Translations under genes and position numbers: made by a program | Shown here: positions 25,016-33,532 of the stretch, piece after piece | Numbering within the stretch: position 1 is the first letter of the stretch | Layout: the number at the start of each line of letters is the position of its first letter | The notes under the pieces: generated by a model | What the model saw: only the letters and a program-made list of their open reading frames with translations | Database searches by the model: none | What the model was told of the DNA's origin: nothing | DNA from: Litoribacter populi | GTDB taxonomy: Bacteria; Bacteroidota; Bacteroidia; Cytophagales; Cyclobacteriaceae | Direction: 5' to 3' | Assembly: GCF_007483685.1 (NCBI RefSeq) | Contig: NZ_VMKN01000002.1 | Location: 583,452-647,451, forward strand | Length of the DNA: 64,000 nt

Positions 25016-28000
25016 TTAAACCTGCACCTGCACTACTAAGTCATTCTGCTCCACCATATCACCCTCAGCCAGCACGATTTTCTTCACGGTGCCTGCAGAG
25101 GAAGCAGAGATGGTGCTTTCCATCTTCATGGCCTCAATTACGAATAATGGCGTGTTTTCTTCTACTTGATCGCCTTCTTTGACCATAATCGCAGAAATCC
25201 TTCCTTGTAAGGGCGCTCCCACATCCCCTTCGGATTCGATTTTCTTATTGGTAACTTTAACAGCCTTTACAGATTTATCCTTCACCTGTATTCTTCTTGC
25301 CTGTCCATTGAGCTCAAACGACACCAGTCGCATGCCCAAATCGTCGGGCTGGGAAACAAACAATAATTTGATGATGATGACTTTTCCGGGACCGATTTCC
25401 ACTAGGATCTCCTCATTGGGTTTCAATCCATACAAGAATGCCAAAGTTGGAATCTTGCTTGGATCACCATATTCCTCCCTGAATGCCCTATACTCTTTAA
25501 AGACTTTAGGATAAAGCTTATAAGAAAGGAAATCAAGCTCGGAATTGAAGTCGCCAAACTCCTCCCTGAAAGCTGCCATCTCCTTATCGAAGTCTATGGG
25601 TTGCAAGTGGGCATTTGGCCTGTCGGTGAATGGTTTGGCCCCTTTTAATATTATCTTCTGTAAGTCCTCTGGAAATCCACCCTCTGGCTGTCCAAGCTCT
25701 CCCTTAAATAACCCGACCACAGACTCAGGAAAGGACAATTCTTTCCCCTTTGCAAATATATCCTCCTTAGTCAGGTTATTAGAAGTCATGAAAATGGCCA
25801 TGTCACCTACCACTTTGGAACTCGGTGTTACCTTCACGATATCGCCAAACATCTCATTGACCACATCATAGTTTTTCTTCACCTCCTCAAACTTGTCTTC
25901 CAAGCCCAAAGCTGATACTTGCGGCCTGAGGTTAGAATACTGACCACCAGGAATCTCATGCTTATAGACCTCCGCTGTACCGGCTTTCAGTCCAGACTCA
26001 AATGGATAATAAAACTCCCTTACATCTTCCCAATAGGTGGAAAACTTGTTGAGCCCTTCCACATTAAGCTTGTTTTCTCTTTCTGTGCCCTTGGTATAGG
26101 CCAGGATGGAATTGAAGTTTGGTTGAGAGGTGAGCCCTGACATACTTGCCATAGCCACATCCACTACGTCCACTCCAGCCTCCATTGCCTTTAGATAAGT
26201 GGCCGACTGTATGCCAGAGGTGTCATGGGTGTGCAGGTGAACAGGCACGCTGATGTTTTCTTTTAGGTTGTGTATGAGTTCCTGCGCCGCATAAGGCTTC
26301 AGCAATCCCGCCATATCTTTAATACACAATATATGGATGCCTTCATCTTCCAATCTTCTAGCTAGGTCGATGTAATATTGAAGGTTGTATTTTTTGTTAT
26401 TTGGATCAAGGATATCATTGGTGTAGCAGATGGCCCCTTCGGCCAGTCCACCTGTCCTTTCTTTCACGGCCCGGATGCTGACTTTCATGGCCTCCAGCCA
26501 GTTGAGCGAATCGAATATCCGGAAGACGTCCACCCCATTTTCCCAGGACTTTTCGATGAACTTTTCTACTAAGTTATCTGGATACGCGGTGTAACCCACC
26601 GCATTAGAGCCTCTGATAAGCATCTGCAACAGGATATTTGGAACTGCTTCTCTAATCTGCTGTAGGCGCTTCCAGGGATTTTCATGTAGAAACCTCATAC
26701 AAACATCGAATGTAGCCCCGCCCCAAACTTCCATGCTAAACACTTCCGGATGGTTTTTGGCAAATGCCTCCGCTACTTTCAGCATATCTATACTTCGAAC
26801 TCGGGTGGCCAATAAAGACTGGTGAGCATCCCGGAAAGTTGTGTCGGTGAAATGAAGAGGTTTCTCCTTCTTCAACCATGTCGAAAAACTCTCTGGACCT
26901 AGCTCAGTAAGCAGATCTTTGGTGCCTTTAGGGAACTCACTATACCTATCAAATGAAGGTACTTTGGGGTTCCTAAATTTCTTGTTGGCATCCTTAAACT
27001 TGATATCGGGGTTGCCGTTGACCACCACCTCAGCGAGGTATTTTAATGTATTGGTTCCGCGGTCCTTTTTTCTGGGAATGCTGAATAGCTCTGGGTGGTT
27101 GTCAATAAATTTAACAGTAGCTCTTCCTTCAAAAAAGGTTGGGTGTGAAATGACATTTTCTAAAAAGCCTATATTGGTCTTCACCCCTCGGATCCTAAAT
27201 TCACGCAAAGTCCTTCCCAAGCGTTGGCTGGCACCTTTGAGGGTTCGGCCGGAAGCGGATATTTTCACCAACATGCTGTCAAAGAAGGGGGAAATCTTTA
27301 CACCTGGGTAGCTACTTCCCTCATCGATCCTGATACCAAAGCCACCTGCATTTCGATAGGCGATGATGGTACCGTAATCAGGTTTGAACCCATTTTGGGG
27401 GTCCTCTGTAGTGATACGGCATTGTATGGCAAAACCATTAGCCACGATTTCCTCTTGGCTGTTTATATAGATTTGTGGATGGGAAAGCTCCATTCCGCTG
27501 GCCACCAGTATCTGGGTGCGGACGATATCTATGACTGTAATTTCCTCAGTAATGGTGTGTTCAACTTGGATTCTTGGGTTTACTTCAATGAAGTAGATGC
27601 GTTCATCTTTGTCCACCAGGAATTCAACGGTACCTACGTTGTTATAATTTACCTCTTTGGCAATAGAGAGAGCGTACCCGTAAATTTTATCCTTAGCTTC
27701 TTGGGAAAGGGTGGCACTTGGCGCTACTTCCACCACCTTTTGAAATCTCCTTTGAACGGAGCAATCCCTTTCAAAAAGGTGGACCAGATTGCCATAATTG
27801 TCCCCGACGATTTGTACTTCTATGTGCTTGGGGTCATCTATATATTTTTCAAGGAATACGGTATCATCGCCAAAGGCTTTCAGTGCTTCATTTTTGGCGT
27901 CCAAGAAAGACTGTTTGAAGGCTTTTTCCTCTTTCACTACACGCATCCCGCGGCCTCCCCCGCCAGCAGCTGCCTTGATCATCACTGGAAAACCTATCCG

Positions 28001-28462
28001 GTTGGCTTCGGAAAGTCCGATCTCCACGGTAGTCAACTCCTCATGGCTGTCCTCGATGATGGGTACCTCTGATTTAATGGCAATCTTTTTAGCAGCCACC
28101 TTGTCTCCAAGATTTTCCATTACCTCCGGCTCCGGACCAACGAAAATGATTCCCTCCTCTTTACATCTTCTGGCAAAACGCACATTTTCCGACAGGAAGC
28201 CATAGCCTGGATGGATGGCATCAACTTCATTGCGCTTGGCAACGGTTATGATTTCCTCTATGTCAAGGTATGGTTTCAAAGGTTCCTCATCCTGCCCGAC
28301 CTGATAGGCTTCGTCAGCCTTATAGCGGTGCAAGGAATAGCGGTCCTCATAAGTGTAAATGGCAACGGTGCGGATTTTTAATTCGGAAGCGGCTCTGAGC
28401 ACGCGGATGGCAATCTCCCCCCGGTTGGCCACCAGGAGTTTGCTAATCTTGTGAATAGGCAT
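25016..28462 (-). CDS. pyc: Pyruvate carboxylase
   Basis: The 1148-residue single-chain enzyme has a biotin carboxylase domain (KLLVANRGEIAIRV start; ATP-grasp loop AAAGGGGRGMRVV; about 1-455), a carboxyltransferase domain (FTDTTFRDAHQSLLATRVR; metal ligands in HLHTHDTSG; about 525-810), the allosteric/linker region and a biotin carrier domain with the biotinylated Lys 1113 in EAMKMEST. It makes oxaloacetate from pyruvate, bicarbonate and ATP, feeding the TCA cycle and gluconeogenesis. The full length matches the alpha4-type enzyme. Confidence 0.97.
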   Translation of the reverse strand: MPIHKISKLLVANRGEIAIRVLRAASELKIRTVAIYTYEDRYSLHRYKADEAYQVGQDEEPLKPYLDIEEIITVAKRNEVDAIHPGYGFLSENVRFARRCKEEGIIFVGPEPEVMENLGDKVAAKKIAIKSEVPIIEDSHEELTTVEIGLSEANRIGFPVMIKAAAGGGGRGMRVVKEEKAFKQSFLDAKNEALKAFGDDTVFLEKYIDDPKHIEVQIVGDNYGNLVHLFERDCSVQRRFQKVVEVAPSATLSQEAKDKIYGYALSIAKEVNYNNVGTVEFLVDKDERIYFIEVNPRIQVEHTITEEITVIDIVRTQILVASGMELSHPQIYINSQEEIVANGFAIQCRITTEDPQNGFKPDYGTIIAYRNAGGFGIRIDEGSSYPGVKISPFFDSMLVKISASGRTLKGASQRLGRTLREFRIRGVKTNIGFLENVISHPTFFEGRATVKFIDNHPELFSIPRKKDRGTNTLKYLAEVVVNGNPDIKFKDANKKFRNPKVPSFDRYSEFPKGTKDLLTELGPESFSTWLKKEKPLHFTDTTFRDAHQSLLATRVRSIDMLKVAEAFAKNHPEVFSMEVWGGATFDVCMRFLHENPWKRLQQIREAVPNILLQMLIRGSNAVGYTAYPDNLVEKFIEKSWENGVDVFRIFDSLNWLEAMKVSIRAVKERTGGLAEGAICYTNDILDPNNKKYNLQYYIDLARRLEDEGIHILCIKDMAGLLKPYAAQELIHNLKENISVPVHLHTHDTSGIQSATYLKAMEAGVDVVDVAMASMSGLTSQPNFNSILAYTKGTERENKLNVEGLNKFSTYWEDVREFYYPFESGLKAGTAEVYKHEIPGGQYSNLRPQVSALGLEDKFEEVKKNYDVVNEMFGDIVKVTPSSKVVGDMAIFMTSNNLTKEDIFAKGKELSFPESVVGLFKGELGQPEGGFPEDLQKIILKGAKPFTDRPNAHLQPIDFDKEMAAFREEFGDFNSELDFLSYKLYPKVFKEYRAFREEYGDPSKIPTLAFLYGLKPNEEILVEIGPGKVIIIKLLFVSQPDDLGMRLVSFELNGQARRIQVKDKSVKAVKVTNKKIESEGDVGAPLQGRISAIMVKEGDQVEENTPLFVIEAMKMESTISASSAGTVKKIVLAEGDMVEQNDLVVQVQV

Positions 28463-28881
28463 AAAAGTAAAACTGTTTAAAAGTTATGCGTTTTGGGTTT
28501 ATTATTTTCAATAAAAAGACTTGAGAATTACCAATATAAGAAATCTCAATCGTTTTCACTTGCATTCTGCGTTATAAAACAAAGGCAGATCAAAAATTAA
28601 ACCATATTTTGGACCAGGGATCACGGGTAATTAATCAAACCGCAGAACCTGTCCCGAGAGCAAAGCGAACCGGGAGGACGCAGAGGGACGCAAAGAAAAA
28701 ATGATATGTAGGAAATGGGTTTTAGCATGAAAGTACTCTTTGCGCACCTTTGCGCTCTTTGCGGTTAAGTTATTTTGAGGTAAATTAAAAAACCACAGAG
28801 GCCCAGAGGTACCAGAGTAATTTTCTCTGAGGTCTCAGCGCCACTGTGGTTTATTTACTAAGCAATTAACTTTCAGTTCAA
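28463..28881. repeat. Intergenic region with CTTTGCG and CACAGAG repeats
   Basis: No gene is seen. 28665-28700 has CGCAGAGGGACGCAAAG, 28735-28770 has CTTTGCGCACCTTTGCGCTC and CTTTGCGGTTAA, and 28790-28852 is an interrupted inverted repeat with arms AAACCACAG and CTGTGGTTT enclosing CACAGAGGCCCAGAGG-type units. It lies between pyc (its promoter side) and the ndk 3' end. Confidence 0.7.
28790..28852 (-). terminator. Large imperfect inverted repeat downstream of ndk
   Basis: AAACCACAG (28790-28798) pairs with CTGTGGTTT (28844-28852); the inner part AGAGG...CTCTGAG adds partial pairing. It starts about 30 bases beyond the ndk stop and could end its transcript, although its core belongs to a dispersed repeat family. 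Confidence 0.4.
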
Positions 28882-29301
28882 TTATACTCTCTCAGCTTGG
28901 GAGAAGAAGAAGTTTCCTTCGATCTCAGCGTTTTCGTCGGAGTCAGATCCGTGAACGGCGTTGGCGTCGATAGACTTGGCAAACATATTTCTGATAGTAC
29001 CTTCAGCAGCTTCAGCTGGGTTGGTAGCTCCGATAAGTTTTCTGAAGTCTTCCACAGCGTTGTCTTTTTCCAAGATAGCCGCTACGATAGGACCAGAAGA
29101 CATGAAGGATACCAAATCATTGTAAAAAGGTCTTTCTTTGTGTACTTCGTAGAATTTGCCCGCAAGGTCAGCCGACAATTTCGTTGCTTTCATGGCTACG
29201 ATTTTGAATCCTGCCTCTTGGATCATTTTAAGGATAGCTCCTGTATTGCCTGCGCCAAACGCGTCAGGCTTGATCATAGTAAATGTTCTATTAGTTGCCA
29301 T
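28882..29301 (-). CDS. ndk: Nucleoside diphosphate kinase
   Basis: The 139-residue protein has the family length and start ([12 protein letters not shown]). The active-site histidine normally lies in an N-[AI]-[IV]-H-G-S-D motif, here [15 protein letters not shown]. It equilibrates nucleoside triphosphate pools. The start is set by the conserved N-terminus. A TAnnTTTG box lies 35 bases upstream. It is divergent from nrnA; ndk, the DHH phosphoesterase and GldI-type FKBP genes are neighbours in other Bacteroidota too. Confidence 0.97.
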   Translation of the reverse strand: MATNRTFTMIKPDAFGAGNTGAILKMIQEAGFKIVAMKATKLSADLAGKFYEVHKERPFYNDLVSFMSSGPIVAAILEKDNAVEDFRKLIGATNPAEAAEGTIRNMFAKSIDANAVHGSDSDENAEIEGNFFFSQAERV

Positions 29302-29335
29302 TTTACGTATTTTTTTCTAGGTTTAAAATAGGGCA

Positions 29336-29343
29336 CAAATTTA
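29336..29343 (-). promoter_or_regulatory. Promoter -7 box for ndk
   Basis: TAAATTTG on the minus strand, 34 bases before the start codon, with a TTG 24 bases further upstream, just outside the usual spacing. Confidence 0.6.
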
Positions 29344-29488
29344 CGGCTTTTAACCGAAAGTCCGAACCAATCGGCAGAAATAAACCTTATAGTTTTCATT
29401 TCTAGGCGATTACACCTATTGGGAAAATTCGAAAATAATACAGACCTTTGCACCCTATGTGCTGGATACTGCAGCCAAAACATTACAC

Positions 29489-30529
29489 ATGCAAGACTTA
29501 GAGTTATTTAAACAACAAATATCTTCACCAAAAAAAGTTGTGATTACCACCCACCATAAGCCTGATGCTGATGCACTTGGCTCTTCGCTGGGGATGGCCA
29601 ACTTCCTGAAAAAGAAGAAGCACGAAGTGACCGTTATTACGCCTTCGGACTACCCTTCTTTTCTTGCTTGGATGAAAGGCAATGATGAGGTGCTCAACTT
29701 TGAGGACGAAGCCCATCAACCAACTGCAATTGAAAAAATCAAAGAGGCTGACATTATCTTCGGGCTAGACTTCAGCTGCCTGAGCAGAACATATGATATG
29801 GAGCCCTACATCCGGGAATCCAATGCATTTAAAGTCAACATAGACCATCACCAGGATCCTGAGGATTTTGCGGATTTCACTTATCTTAGCACCAAAGCAG
29901 CAGCTACTTGCGAACTGATATATGAACTGATCGTAAAAATCGGCGACAGAAACCTGATAGACTGTGATATTGCCGAATGCCTTTATTCGGGCATTATGAC
30001 GGACACGGGAGGCTTCAAGCACCCCAACACCACCAAAAACGTCCACTTGGTCACTGCCGAGCTAATTGACCTTGGCGCGGACAACTCCAAAATCAGTCGC
30101 CTGATCTATGACACCAATTCAGTGGACAGGCTTAAGTTTTTGGGTTTTGCCCTTTCCAGAAGATTGGTAATTTTGCCTGACCTTCAGACCGCCTATTTTA
30201 CGGTAAGCAAGAAAGATCTCAGAAAATACAATTCCCAGACCGGCGACACGGAAGGCTTAGTCAATTATGCCCTTTCCTTAGACGGAATCAAGATCGCGGC
30301 CCTTTTCACAGAAAGAAAAGACGGCGTCAAAATAAGCTTCAGATCGACAGAAGACGTAGCTGTCAATAAATTTGCCGCTAAATACTTCAACGGAGGCGGG
30401 CACAAAAATGCTTCTGGAGGCAAATCCGAAGATCCGCTGCCCGAGACGGTAGAGCGATTTGAAAAACTAATCAAAGAAAACAAACAATCCCTATTCAATC
30501 AATTAGAATTAATCGATGAGAAACATTAA
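29489..30529 (+). CDS. DHH/DHHA1 phosphoesterase, NrnA-like oligoribonuclease/pAp phosphatase
   Basis: The 346-residue protein from the ATG at 29489 has the DHH-family metal motifs HHKPDADALGSSLG (near residue 20) and DHHQDPEDF, plus a C-terminal DHHA1 domain ending FNGGGHKNASGG. It degrades short RNA (nano-RNA, pGpG) and may dephosphorylate pAp. An alternative start at 29459 lies just behind a weak CCTTTGC promoter-like site and is less likely. The 3' end overlaps the FKBP gene by 14 bases. Confidence 0.92.
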   Translation: MQDLELFKQQISSPKKVVITTHHKPDADALGSSLGMANFLKKKKHEVTVITPSDYPSFLAWMKGNDEVLNFEDEAHQPTAIEKIKEADIIFGLDFSCLSRTYDMEPYIRESNAFKVNIDHHQDPEDFADFTYLSTKAAATCELIYELIVKIGDRNLIDCDIAECLYSGIMTDTGGFKHPNTTKNVHLVTAELIDLGADNSKISRLIYDTNSVDRLKFLGFALSRRLVILPDLQTAYFTVSKKDLRKYNSQTGDTEGLVNYALSLDGIKIAALFTERKDGVKISFRSTEDVAVNKFAAKYFNGGGHKNASGGKSEDPLPETVERFEKLIKENKQSLFNQLELIDEKH

Positions 30530-31448
30530 GAATTTAATCCTTGCCGGAGGTATCCTGGCAACCGCAGTAGCAGTAAGCAGTTGTGACAGCGGAAGAAAAG
30601 CGACTACAGCTGATGGCACTGAGTACAAGTACATCAAAGAGGGCTCCAAGGCTCCCAACAATGGTGAGTATGTACTTTATCACTTCACTGCTGAAAATGA
30701 GAATGATTCCACTTTCATTTCCAGTTATGAGCAACACGCCCCAGCATATCTTCAATACAACGATACTGCACAAGCACAGTCCGGTATCGACGAGATCTTC
30801 ATGAACCTTAAGAAAGGGGATAGTATCCTTGTGGAAACTACAGCAGAAAAAATGTTTGGTGGATTCGGTGTTCCTCCGTTCTTGACTGCCGAAGAGACCA
30901 TCAGGTTAAGAATCGGAGTAGTCGATGTATTGGACGAGGCAGCATTCCAAGATTTCTTCACCGCTATGGCTGAAGAGCAGCAGGAAAGACAAGCCAGAGA
31001 GTCTGTGGAGCAAACAGAAGCAGATATCCAAATCATTGAGAATTACATTGCCGAAAATAATCTTCAAGCAAACAGGACAGAATCAGGGCTTTTCTACGTC
31101 ATTGAGGAAGAAGGTTCTGGAAAAGAAGTAAATGCCGGCGATATGGCTAAAGTTCATTACACAGGTTATGTGTTGGATGGAAGGGTGTTTGACACCAGTC
31201 GTGAGGACATCGCCAGAGAGCAAGGTATCTTTAATGAAGCTAGAGGAGGATATGAGCCGATCGAGGTTCAGGTAGGTGCAGGCCGCGTGATTCAGGGCTG
31301 GGACGAAGGTCTTCAGCTTTTGAGACAAGGATCTAAAGCAAAACTGCTTATCCCTTCTCCACTTGCTTACGGAAACAGACAGGCGAGTGAGGTGATCACA
31401 CCAAATTCAGTATTGGTTTTCGACGTTGAAGTAACAGACGTAAAATAA
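30516..31448 (+). CDS. FKBP-type peptidyl-prolyl isomerase lipoprotein with duplicated domain
   Basis: The 310-residue lipoprotein (signal ILATAVAVSSC, Cys 23) has a degenerate FKBP-like domain (about 45-140: EYVLYHFTAENENDSTFIS, then LKKGDSILVE) and a canonical FKBP domain at 190-310 with VHYTGYVLDGRVFDTS, VIQGWDEGLQLL and IPSPLAYG. It would assist folding of exported proteins in the periplasm. Together with the two following genes and its position after the DHH gene, it matches the GldI neighbourhood of gliding Bacteroidota. The start lies inside the nrnA 3' end. Confidence 0.9.
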   Translation: MRNIKNLILAGGILATAVAVSSCDSGRKATTADGTEYKYIKEGSKAPNNGEYVLYHFTAENENDSTFISSYEQHAPAYLQYNDTAQAQSGIDEIFMNLKKGDSILVETTAEKMFGGFGVPPFLTAEETIRLRIGVVDVLDEAAFQDFFTAMAEEQQERQARESVEQTEADIQIIENYIAENNLQANRTESGLFYVIEEEGSGKEVNAGDMAKVHYTGYVLDGRVFDTSREDIAREQGIFNEARGGYEPIEVQVGAGRVIQGWDEGLQLLRQGSKAKLLIPSPLAYGNRQASEVITPNSVLVFDVEVTDVK

Positions 31449-31454
31449 AAACTT

Positions 31455-31490
31455 AAAGCCTTCGTCATTATATTGCGAAGGCTTTATTTT
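31455..31490 (+). terminator. Terminator between FKBP genes 1 and 2
   Basis: AAAGCCTTCG and CGAAGGCTTT form a perfect 10-bp stem around an 11-base loop, followed by ATTTTA. It may attenuate transcription into the next two genes. Confidence 0.75.
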
Positions 31491-31511
31491 ACCCTTAGTA
31501 AGCATACAGTT

Positions 31512-32063
31512 ATGAAAAAATCATTCTTGGCGGTTTTAGGCTCCGCTGTATTATTTGCGGCTTGTATCAATGATGATGAGTCTCAGCAGAACATCCATGA
31601 TAGGGATCTTTCACGTATTCAACAATATCTCCAGGAGACCCCAATCCCCGGTGTTAAAACAGAAGAAGATGGAGCTAATGGTATTGTAATGATCTGGCAT
31701 AACGAAGTAGAAAGTGGCAGAAGCCCCGAACAGGGTGACAGTGTGTTTGTGAATTATACCGGAATGTTTTTGGACGGAAGGGTTTTTGACACCTCAGTGG
31801 ACTCTGTGGCTCAGGAACATGGCATAACAAAACAGGCTCCATTCGAACCTTGGGGATATGTATTTGGTTTTGGACAAGTAATTGAAGGCTTTGATTTTAC
31901 GGTTTACAATATGAAAGTTGGAGAAACCGTAACCACACTGATTCCTTCTATTTACGCCTATGGAACAGGGGGATCACGCGACGGTTCTATTCCTTCCAAT
32001 ACTCCTCTAAGATTTGATATAGAATTGATAAGCATACCAGATGCACCAGAAGAAGAAATATGA
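31512..32063 (+). CDS. FKBP-type peptidyl-prolyl isomerase lipoprotein (copy 2)
   Basis: The 183-residue protein starts at MKKSFLAVLGSAVLFAAC, a lipoprotein signal with Cys 18; the longer in-frame reading from 31473 would start in the terminator. A single FKBP domain spans about 75-175: VFVNYTGMFLDGRVFDTS, VIEGFDFTVYNMKVG and IPSIYAYG. Several active-site aromatic positions are kept. It follows the first FKBP gene and overlaps the third (ATGA). Confidence 0.88.
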   Translation: MKKSFLAVLGSAVLFAACINDDESQQNIHDRDLSRIQQYLQETPIPGVKTEEDGANGIVMIWHNEVESGRSPEQGDSVFVNYTGMFLDGRVFDTSVDSVAQEHGITKQAPFEPWGYVFGFGQVIEGFDFTVYNMKVGETVTTLIPSIYAYGTGGSRDGSIPSNTPLRFDIELISIPDAPEEEI

Positions 32064-32599
32064 TGTTGAAAAGAAGTATTATTTGGGCAGTATTGGCTAT
32101 CACCGCCTTTTCATGCGACCAGTTCGATTTTGGTGAGCAGTACGATTATGATGGCAATTTGGCAAGAGACAAGGAAAAGATCGAAAACTTCCTTGCCACA
32201 AACCCCTATGAGTATATAGAAAAAATTGAGGACGAAAGCGGTGTAGTAATCTTGGTACAAGAAGAAGGCACAGCAAACCGACCTACTGCGGGAAGTATTG
32301 TCTACACCAATTACGTGGGAAAACTTACTGACGGGACTGTATTTGACACCACATATGAAGATGTCGCTATTGAGAACGATATCCATAATGAGAGTAGAAT
32401 ATATGAACCTATGTCTTTTTCCCTATTCAGCCAGGGGACCATTGAAGGCTTCTCACATGGCTTCAGAAACCTCCGCAGCGGTTCTACAGGTGTATTAATC
32501 ATTCCTTCGCCATTAGCGTATCGTAACGATGAGGAGCGCGACAACATACCCGCTAACTCTGTCTTGGTATTCGAAGTTGAGTTTTTGGGAATGGATTAA
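32060..32599 (+). CDS. FKBP-type peptidyl-prolyl isomerase-like lipoprotein (copy 3)
   Basis: The 179-residue protein has a lipoprotein signal (IIWAVLAITAFSC) and one FKBP domain: VYTNYVGKLTDGTVFDTT, IEGFSHGFRNLRSG and IIPSPLAYR. It is a diverged paralogue of copy 2; the usual Trp at the active-site floor is replaced by Phe in IEGF. Whether it is an active isomerase is uncertain. It ends the nrnA-FKBP unit, which is closed by a strong terminator. Confidence 0.85.
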   Translation: MMLKRSIIWAVLAITAFSCDQFDFGEQYDYDGNLARDKEKIENFLATNPYEYIEKIEDESGVVILVQEEGTANRPTAGSIVYTNYVGKLTDGTVFDTTYEDVAIENDIHNESRIYEPMSFSLFSQGTIEGFSHGFRNLRSGSTGVLIIPSPLAYRNDEERDNIPANSVLVFEVEFLGMD

Positions 32600-32622
32600 G
32601 AGATAAAAATAATCTTTATTAT

Positions 32623-32656
32623 AAAAGGCGCTTAACTTTAGTTGGGCGCCTTTTTA
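32623..32656 (+). terminator. Terminator of nrnA-FKBP unit
   Basis: AAAAGGCGC...GCGCCTTTTT with a loop of about 14 bases (CTTAACTTTAGTTG region) and T-run. Confidence 0.85.
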
Positions 32657-32754
32657 CGTGCCTAGAAGTCAGGCTAGTTGACTAGTAAAAGGTAAAAAGG
32701 AAAAGTAAGGCAAGGAGTAAAGTACTTTTGACTTCTTACTTTTCGCCTCCTACT

Positions 32755-32815
32755 ATTCCAAAGCTTTGCGCTCTTGGCGCTAAACTTTGCGCTCTTGGCG
32801 TGAAACTTAAACGTA
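32755..32815. repeat. CTTTGCGCTCTTGGCG tandem repeat
   Basis: GCTTTGCGCTCTTGGCG and ACTTTGCGCTCTTGGCG follow each other at about 32760-32802. This belongs to the CTTTGCG repeat type also seen at 28735-28770 and 57910-57935. Just beyond it, 32828-32850 (AACCGG...CCGGTT) is a hairpin suitable as terminator of the curli operon on the minus strand. Confidence 0.65.
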
Positions 32816-32827
32816 ACAAAACACAAA

Positions 32828-32851
32828 AACCGGATCAAAGACCCGGTTCTG
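32828..32851 (-). terminator. Likely terminator of curli operon
   Basis: AACCGG at 32827-32832 and CCGGTT at 32844-32849 form a short stem with extra pairing; on the minus strand it is followed by TTTTTGTGTTTTG. It lies 30-60 bases beyond the last gene. Confidence 0.55.
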
Positions 32852-32883
32852 TGGAACAAGCAGTGGTTAAACGTGAAAGGTTA

Positions 32884-33525
32884 TTATGGGTTGCCTGTTC
32901 TAAATGACCATGTTGGGCTGTTGGCAACTCTTCTGCCGTCATACTTAGCCACTACATACCAGTAATATGTTGTTGCCGGTTGAAGGTCTGCGACCACAAC
33001 TTCCCTTGCAGCTAAGTTCTCCCCAACGATTGTTTGTGTAGTAGAATTAGACTGGAAGATATAAACAGTGTATTCAAGCTCCCTATCTCTATTGTCCTGA
33101 TCCACGCTCCATTTGAAGGAAAATGAAAGAGGCTGATTTACCGCACCATTTCCTGGAACCGGATCATAGATGACCACATTGCCCGCATCCATATCATCCT
33201 CAAGCAGGAAGAAGGTCAAAGAGGTATTCTCTTCCTCATACACAGCAATATTTATAGTACCGGATAGATAGTCTTTTTTACGGGCATTAATGACCACATC
33301 CCCAAACCGAACTTTATGCAGTTCAAATACTCCTTCCTCGTTTGTAAGCACACTGGTACTTGCCGGGGTGGTGGTAACTTGCACTCCTGAAAGTGGCTCA
33401 TAGGATTCCCCATCTACTACTACACCGGAAATGGTTCCAAATCTATCAATGTCGATATTCTCTAGTTCGCAACCCAAAAAAGAAACGCTGATTGCCAATA
33501 AGCACAAATAATTTATATACTTCAT
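32884..33525 (-). CDS. Curli-operon accessory lipoprotein (CarboxypepD_reg plus fibronectin III-like)
   Basis: The 213-residue protein starts MKYINYLCLLAISVSFLGC (lipoprotein, Cys 19). Residues about 28-100 form a carboxypeptidase regulatory-like beta sandwich (ISGVVVDGESYEPLSGVQV), and about 110-213 a fibronectin III-like domain (ATTYYWYVVAKYDG). No enzymatic motif is seen. It is the last gene of the csg unit, 7 bases after csgG, so a role in fibre attachment or assembly at the outer membrane is plausible but unproven. E. coli csg operons have no such gene. Confidence 0.8.
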   Translation of the reverse strand: MKYINYLCLLAISVSFLGCELENIDIDRFGTISGVVVDGESYEPLSGVQVTTTPASTSVLTNEEGVFELHKVRFGDVVINARKKDYLSGTINIAVYEEENTSLTFFLLEDDMDAGNVVIYDPVPGNGAVNQPLSFSFKWSVDQDNRDRELEYTVYIFQSNSTTQTIVGENLAAREVVVADLQPATTYYWYVVAKYDGRRVANSPTWSFRTGNP

Positions 33526-33532
33526 TTTACTG

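Noticed and set aside
27224-28072. 282-residue plus-strand ORF
   Set aside because: It lies wholly antisense to the biotin carboxylase domain of pyc and has no domain of its own.
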